A stretch of DNA of 64,000 nucleotides from NCBI GenBank assembly GCA_025084515.1, contig JAJAGP010000204.1, positions 434,001-498,000 on the forward strand, read 5' to 3'. The notes under the pieces are model-generated. The model was not told the origin of the DNA, did not search any database, and saw nothing but the letters and a program-made list of their open reading frames with translations. This document shows positions 58,801 to 64,000 of this stretch, piece after piece; position 1 is the first letter of the stretch; each line of letters begins with the position of its first letter. The DNA comes from Ancistrus triradiatus. Lineage: Eukaryota > Chordata > Actinopteri > Siluriformes > Loricariidae. The position numbers were made by a program, and so were the translations under genes.

Positions 58801-58980
58801 ACTGTGGTAGCCTAGCGGGTAAGGTACCGGACTATGAACCAAAAGGTCCAGAGTTCAAATCCCACCTCTGTTGGGTCCTTGAGCAAGACCCTCAACCCAC
58901 AATTGCTTGGATTGTAAGACTGTACCAATTGTAAGTCGCTCTGGATAAGGGCATCTGCTAAATGCTGTAAATGTAAATGT
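58801..58980 (+). mobile_element. tRNA-headed SINE, copy 8, the only forward one
   Basis: Forward copy. A-box-like TAGCCTAGCGGG at 58808-58819, B-box-like GAGTTCAAATCCC at 58851-58863, tail TAAGTCGCTCTGGATAAGGG and ATGTAAATG repeats at the end. A direct repeat ATGTTAAC flanks it (58795-58802 and 58977-58984), a likely target-site duplication overlapping the tail. A 13-bp segment present in other copies is absent after CCACCTCTG. Confidence 0.9.
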
Positions 58981-60144
58981 TAACAGATACATGGCTGAAA
59001 AATGGATCCTGTCCACATATAATTAACATTAGTGCTTTGATCGTTCACAAAACTAATATTGCATGTCACTTGTCACATCAGGGGTCCTTACCCTGTAAAA
59101 GTTTGGATGTGGCTTGTTTTGGCTCTGGGCTGCATTAAGCCTGGTGAAATAGTAAGGCCTTGTAAATTACTTACAGTTCCCATTGGTAGTGTGAATTGCT
59201 ACTACGAGTGTATCACCCTTTCTGTGCAGCTGAGCTCTTGTTGCTCCTAGATGTTTCTACTTCACAATGACAGCGTGTGTAGCTGGACAGCATAGTGTGA
59301 CAGAAATGTTACTAAGCAACTTGTTGAAAGAAATTGAACTTTTCATTATGCATGGTGGCATGTGTGTAAGCTTGATTTTACGCACCTCTAAGCATAGCCT
59401 GTGGCAGAAATAGTAACTGCACGATTTAGAAGAGGTGTATACATGCGCTCGGTCGTGTAGTATACCTGAACTTTCAATATTCTACAAGAAGGATAATGGA
59501 CTCTGCATGGCTGCTGTCCATTGTGCTGAAATGACTGCTGCTTTAGACCACGCACTCCAATGTTTGTTTTTATCTTACAGCAGACGCACTAAATATTGCA
59601 GAAGTACGTTTCCTTTCATACTTACATCTCTGAAGAGCCTATTATCTATATTTCATTAAGCAACTCTGGCAGAATCCGGGCTCTTTTGTGTCATTGGGTA
59701 CAGGGTCTTCTCCAGGCCCACATTTCGAAGCCTGAGGAGCAATTTAATTAAAGGTAATTAATTGTAGACTTAATTTGATGCATCGTTTTATGAGGCTTTG
59801 GCGACAGCCTGTGATTTGCTAGATTTCCTGCTGCTAGTGAGAACTGCTGGCAAGAGGGAGTCCTCGTGTGAAAATGCGAAAAAGGAAGAGAGTGAGGAGG
59901 GAAAAAAAGCGAGAGTGAGAGAGACGATGTTGGCACGGTAAATGTGGTGGAATATGGAAGGTTAAAATGATAACAAACATGGGCAGGAGCTCTAAAGTAC
60001 CAGTGATTTCCCCTGTCCCCTCCCACTTCGCTAGACGCTATATCTTTTGCCTGTCGAACCTCTTCCATCTCCCAGACTCCACTGTCACTGACATCCACTC
60101 CATTTAATCAAACACATTTCTGTGATTACATTCGCCTCCACATT

Positions 60145-60177
<33 letters not shown>

Positions 60178-60990
60178 AAGAAGATGAGAAAGAGGGAGCT
60201 TGAGAGCGAGTGAGCGCCTGCTGACAGACTAAATCACACATACATGCGAGATTGGGCTGGGTTCCCTACTACACCTGTGCTCCCATAACACATGCACGGC
60301 TTCCTCTCTTGTGCTCTCTGTCTTCCCATCGAGAAAAGCGGGAGACTGAAGGGACCACTGGCATTTTGTAGACAGCTGATTGGCGTTTAAGTGGACGTGG
60401 CAACTGCAGATGCTCGAAAGATCTTTAATGAATCTACACGGAAAGGAAATAAGATAAATTAGATGAAAGTACAGCAGGTCGGGAGATAAAAATACCAAAA
60501 TCAATACACAAGGAGATGCCCTCCATGTTATTATCTCTTCTAGTCAACAGAGAACAGCTGTGTTGTCTCACTTGTAGTGTTCATTTAGTAGCTAATAAGA
60601 GATATTACAGCTATACTCTTGAAGCAAAAGCAACAAGAGAAGGAGGCGTTTATCAGCCACAAAGCTCCGAGCCTGTTTGTGGTTACTTTGTATCTTAATG
60701 GCTGGTTCAGTCTGTTTAGTTACCGTCTCATATTCAGGCCTGGTGCTGCATACAAAGGGTACATCAGATCCCCACCAGTGAGGGATGCAGCATAGTCAGA
60801 TATGGACCAAAGCTCATTGATGTGCCCTGTGATCCCATACCATAAGCATGCCTTGAGCCCATGTAAGAAGGAAAAACTTTGCTTTGGCAATTTAGCTAAA
60901 CAAATCTTGTTGGTTAAAAAAGGGGAGAACTTCTGGATTTAAAGATAACGAAGACAGTCACCCAGCAGTGGCAGCTTTAGGTTACTCTTA
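58981..60990. other. Unique intronic sequence
   Basis: No exon recognised. It holds the GA microsatellite at 60147-60176 and purine-rich sequence around 59880-59930. Confidence 0.4.
60147..60176. repeat. (AG)15 microsatellite
   Basis: 30 bp of uninterrupted AG. Confidence 0.95.
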
Positions 60991-61431
60991 TAGTGGACAC
61001 CAAAAGTCTTTGACCACTAGTGAAAATGCTTCTATTTCTCTAATGTAATGTCATTAGAAATCAAATAATCAGCCTAACTATTTGAGTGAATCCAACGTCC
61101 CTGTTACCCGACTTAAACCCCACTGAGCGTTTATGGGGGCACTTGAAGACAGAGAAAGCCAAGCATTCAGGAACACCACAAGATGTTCTTTGGATATTGT
61201 GAAATGGTGCTGGATAACGTGGATCATCAGAATGACACAAACTTGCAGAGTCCGTACAGCTCAAGTGCACAGTGCCATTGCAGTAAAAGGAGAACATACC
61301 AAATACAAATGCATTTTGATGTTTAACAAAAGATTCAACAATTCATTCAAGCTGTTTTGCTGACTGTATGATTTGGAATGAAAAGCATTGTGTGAAATTA
61401 GACCAAATAAGTCCCGTGTCCTAAAAAGGTT
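60991..61431 (+). pseudogene. Tc1-like element remnant with transposase C-terminus
   Basis: The left end TAGTGGACACCAAAAGTC follows TTA and resembles a Tc1-like terminus. After a short stretch it jumps to PDLNPTERLWGHLKTEKAKH (about 61109-61170), the PDLNPIE..W motif with the final catalytic residue as E in TER. VHSAIAVKGEHTKY (about 61266-61305) matches the AAKGGHTKY-type C-terminus. The first two thirds of the gene are missing. Confidence 0.65.
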
Positions 61432-61885
61432 TGTATTGACTGGCAAACAGGAACTGAATCCTATTGGCTTTCAGGCTGAGCAGTTAGCATTAGCAGCTAA
61501 CGAAAAACCAAAAGTGTTTTGCTTTTACTTTTCACTTTAAATCCATTATTCATTAAATTACATGAGACTTCTCAACACCTTTATTAGATAAGCTTTGTGT
61601 TAATCTTTAGGTTAATGTAAGTGTTAATGTGTCATCGGCTCCGCTATGATAGATAATATAGATTATATTAAACTCATCGGTTCATGATATGTGTAACTTA
61701 TGATTGGTCTGAACATATGCCCATCGTATATCAGGGAGCGCCTGCGCAATACAGCTCCATTAATGCATATAATGCCTTATACAGTGTGGATTTTCTGCGG
61801 GTCTAGAACAGATCAATTCAATTTACATCATTCCTTATGGGAAAAATTTGCTCGGTACTCGTTCTCACAATTTACTAATTTGATT
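61432..61885 (+). repeat. Unclassified interspersed repeat, copy 2
   Basis: Aligns with 48926-49392 in the same orientation. It shares GTGTTTTGCTTTTACTTTTC, TTACATGAGA and CAATTCAATTTACAT. It has an extra segment near its start (GCAGTTAGCATTAGCAGCTA). Confidence 0.75.
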
Positions 61886-63289
61886 CTACACATTAGGATC
61901 TGTTTCCCACACCTTAATAAGACAAGCCTTATTTTTTTAAGAAGCACTTTCCCTAGTGATCTCAGACTTTAACATGTCATTTCTATTGAGTTATTTTCCA
62001 TACATGAATTGTTCTTAATTAATCTTTTGAATATTCATAATACATTTCCGTTGCTCTGATGTTTCGCACATCGGAAACTTCATCTATTAATATCCTTATA
62101 ACAGTTCCTTTTCGCCCACAGTCTGCACAAACTTATTTGATTATTCACAGAAGCATCCACTGTGCACAGCTGTGCATGGCTGTTACTCACTCTTCCAGTG
62201 TCAGCAGTAATTATCACACATGGTGATTGGGGAAGTGGTCATATTTATGTACATTACATGGCCAAATGTATGTAGTCACCCTTTCTGGGCAGATGAGTTA
62301 TGTCACCTTGATGGAGATCAATCTTTCCGTAGACAGTAGCTCAGTAGCTGGCCTTCGTCCTGAGCTGAGACTGTTCTGAGATCGGCGGAGGTCTCATGCG
62401 CCGTCTCTCGCTTTATCTCCCACCCTGACTCATTGCCACACTGTCAGAGGAAGCACTCTGGCTGATATGAACGGACCCAATCTCAGTGCTTTTCAGGGTT
62501 AAATATTGGCTACATCTCACCCAGTTCCATAACTTATTGACTGAGGGTAGCAGGCTGGTGGGAGTGTGGAGCCATGTTCACAGCTACCTAATTAATTAAA
62601 GTGTCCACTATCTTTTGCAAACTGGGGCAAAGGCTTGATTTTGAAACTGGTGGACAGCATTTATTTATTTATTTATTTTTTGCATGCAGATGAAGAGGCT
62701 TGACAAGGCCAAAATGAAATGTGGAACGCGCGTTTTGTGCGGACGAGATTAAGCAGCTTTGTGTGTGTGTGTGTTTGTGGGTGCGTATACACATGTGCAA
62801 CTGCCCTCCCTTCAGGCTACCGCCTGTGGGCATCATTAGGCATGATTTACAGTCTCTGATTTCATCCACTTCATGTCAAAGAGATCAGCATGGTGCCAGG
62901 CTACAGGAGCTAGGTTTCATCATGGCTGGCTGTTCACATTGCCTGCTGTGGTATAAACAGTATTCAGAGTTCTTTGTTAATAAGTGTCAGGATGCTGCAT
63001 AAGTGGGTTAGACTGTATTATAGCAGTGGTATGTCACTATCTGTTAGTGGGACTTATTTTTGCCGCATTATATATTCGGGGTGTAGTTAAGCTGTGCAGC
63101 CGATCATGTTTTAATTACCATTGTGATTTGTGGCTTCCAGGATCATTCCGAATTAATCTATTTCAAAGATATCCTATCGCTAGCAAACTTTACGCCTGTG
63201 CCTCATGCGACGTACGCAGACTCGGCCCCCACCCCGAGGAACGCTGAAACTTGGGAGGCACTGGTGAGGCAGAACACATTTATACAGCC
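61886..63289. other. Unique intronic sequence
   Basis: TTACATGGCCAAATGTATGT near 62265 and GTGTCCACTATCTTTTG near 62602 could be degenerate ends of a Tc1-like MITE, weakly supported. (ATTT)n lies at 62659-62680 and a short GT run at 62760. No exon. Confidence 0.4.
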
Positions 63290-63621
63290 GGGGCCGGATT
63301 CACGAAAGCTTTCTATAAAGTTATACTGTACTATTATATTAAGAAAATCTTCCAAATAATCTTACCATTATTTCCGTTATTTACTTCAATTCGCTTTATT
63401 TTTTTGACAACTCTAACAGCCTAAGACAAGTGTGAGGCTATCATAAGATTTAAAAAAATAATAAGAATAGAATGTTTTCAAGTATACCACTTGTTCTCAG
63501 AATGGTTAAGAAAAAATTCTTAAGAAATTATGTGGAGAATATTTTTTCGTATCATTTCTTAGGAAAAAAGTTAAGAAAAAAACACTTTCTTTCTTAAGAC
63601 ACTTCCATGAATCCATCCCCT
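63290..63621. mobile_element. Possible MITE with GGGGCCGGATTCACGAAA ends
   Basis: The left end GGGGCCGGATTCACGAAA and the reversed right end GGGGATGGATTCATGGAA are imperfect inverted copies. The interior is full of TTCTTAAGAA-type palindromic pieces, typical of a common fish non-autonomous DNA repeat. No coding frame. Confidence 0.55.
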
Positions 63622-64000
63622 GGAGTTCAGCTTCTGCCATTAAGCCACTCTGATTCGTTTCCCACCTCTAATGAGGTGAGGGTTGAAGAGGAATTTCCCC
63701 ATTACCCTGGCGCAGTGCCAGACAGAGGATCAGGGAGGGTGTGGCACCCGTAAGGACCAGGTGATGTAGGACCGGTCAGTAGGGCTCTGTAGTTCCAGGT
63801 GGGTATATGGGCTCAGGCTCAGCACTCCTCGGGATGGGGGCTCTGTCCTTGTGCCACAGACTGTCGCCTCAATATTAGAGGAACTCAAGTCACACATTTG
63901 AGTACGTTTTCCATTGTTATGGTGTCTGGATTTAGTTGGACCAGGACCCCAAACCACAAAGGCATCACACCAAAGCTCCCCCACAAAACGCCTACCTCTC
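63622..64000. other. Unique sequence to the window end
   Basis: No gene or repeat recognised. Confidence 0.4.

Larger units (their letters stand above)
42937..64000 (+). other. camta1 downstream intron, 5' part
   Basis: No exon encoding the expected continuation (RPQNGS and then the lysine/arginine-rich CG-1 core) was seen on the + strand, so the rest of the window is read as one intron. It contains Tc1 derivatives, SINEs, unclassified repeats and unique sequence. Confidence 0.65.

Noticed and set aside
58801..58863. True tRNA gene at the SINE head
   Set aside because: A and B boxes are present, but there is no cloverleaf and the sequence continues into the SINE body shared by eight copies.
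42937..64000. Downstream camta1 exon encoding the lysine-rich CG-1 core
   Set aside because: No matching open segment with splice sites was seen.
1..64000. CRISPR arrays, operons, bacterial promoters or terminators
   Set aside because: The repeats, intron/exon structure and microsatellites are those of a vertebrate nuclear genome; no regularly spaced direct repeats exist.

Overview
The window looks like nuclear DNA from a teleost fish, perhaps an ostariophysan such as a catfish or characin. Its dominant content is fish-type repeats: several families of Tc1-like transposons, a tRNA-headed SINE that shares its 3' tail with an L2-type LINE, a second SINE family ending in conserved 'ACATGCAAACTCC'-type sequence, and CA/GT, GA and TA microsatellites. 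The clade within teleosts is inferred from repeat flavour only.

Only one genuine protein-coding segment could be recognised: a 68-bp internal exon at 42869-42936 on the + strand. It has a good 3' splice site before it and a 5' splice site after it. It encodes EIAAYLISFEKHEEWLTTSP followed by KT and two bases of the next codon, which is the start of the CG-1 DNA-binding domain of CAMTA1 (calmodulin-binding transcription activator 1). The window is therefore read as two long introns of a camta1 gene around its fourth exon (human numbering): more than 42 kb upstream and more than 21 kb downstream. Neither neighbouring exon was found by eye. Most other open reading frames are transposase debris, shadows of it, or chance.

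Layout. 1-8 kb: single-copy intron, one SINE, a decayed Tc1-like element, a probable 717-bp solo LTR (4805-5521) and a 182-bp MITE. 8.1-12 kb: a Tc1-like element (A) split by a second Tc1-like element (B) inserted at a TA, then a third relic. 12.7-17 kb: a 366-bp sequence present twice, 3.8 kb apart, with a Tc1-like relic and a 5'-truncated LINE between. 17.8-25.4 kb: a Tc1 MITE, a long Tc1-like copy (C) and two relics. 26-32.8 kb: SINEs, a 78-bp TA run, a repeat with a ~138-bp internal duplication, then quiet intron. 32.9-34.6 kb: a mariner-like foldback element with 350-bp inverted arms, and a further relic. 35-43 kb: mostly unique intron with SINEs, a MITE and the exon. 43.7-51.4 kb: two deletion derivatives (D, E) of family A, a relic, SINEs and an unclassified repeat also found at 61.4 kb. 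51.4-64 kb: small MITEs, a LINE relic, SINEs and unique intron.

No operon, CRISPR array, RNA gene or new multi-gene system is visible. The biology is one regulatory gene's intron used as an insertion ground by at least seven lineages of Tc1/mariner elements, none of which has an intact transposase here. The most instructive structures are the LINE/SINE pair sharing a 3' tail, the nested Tc1 insertion, the amplified MITE family with copies at 18.7 and 38.2 kb, and the long foldback hairpin. Family names rest on recognition by eye, without database searches.
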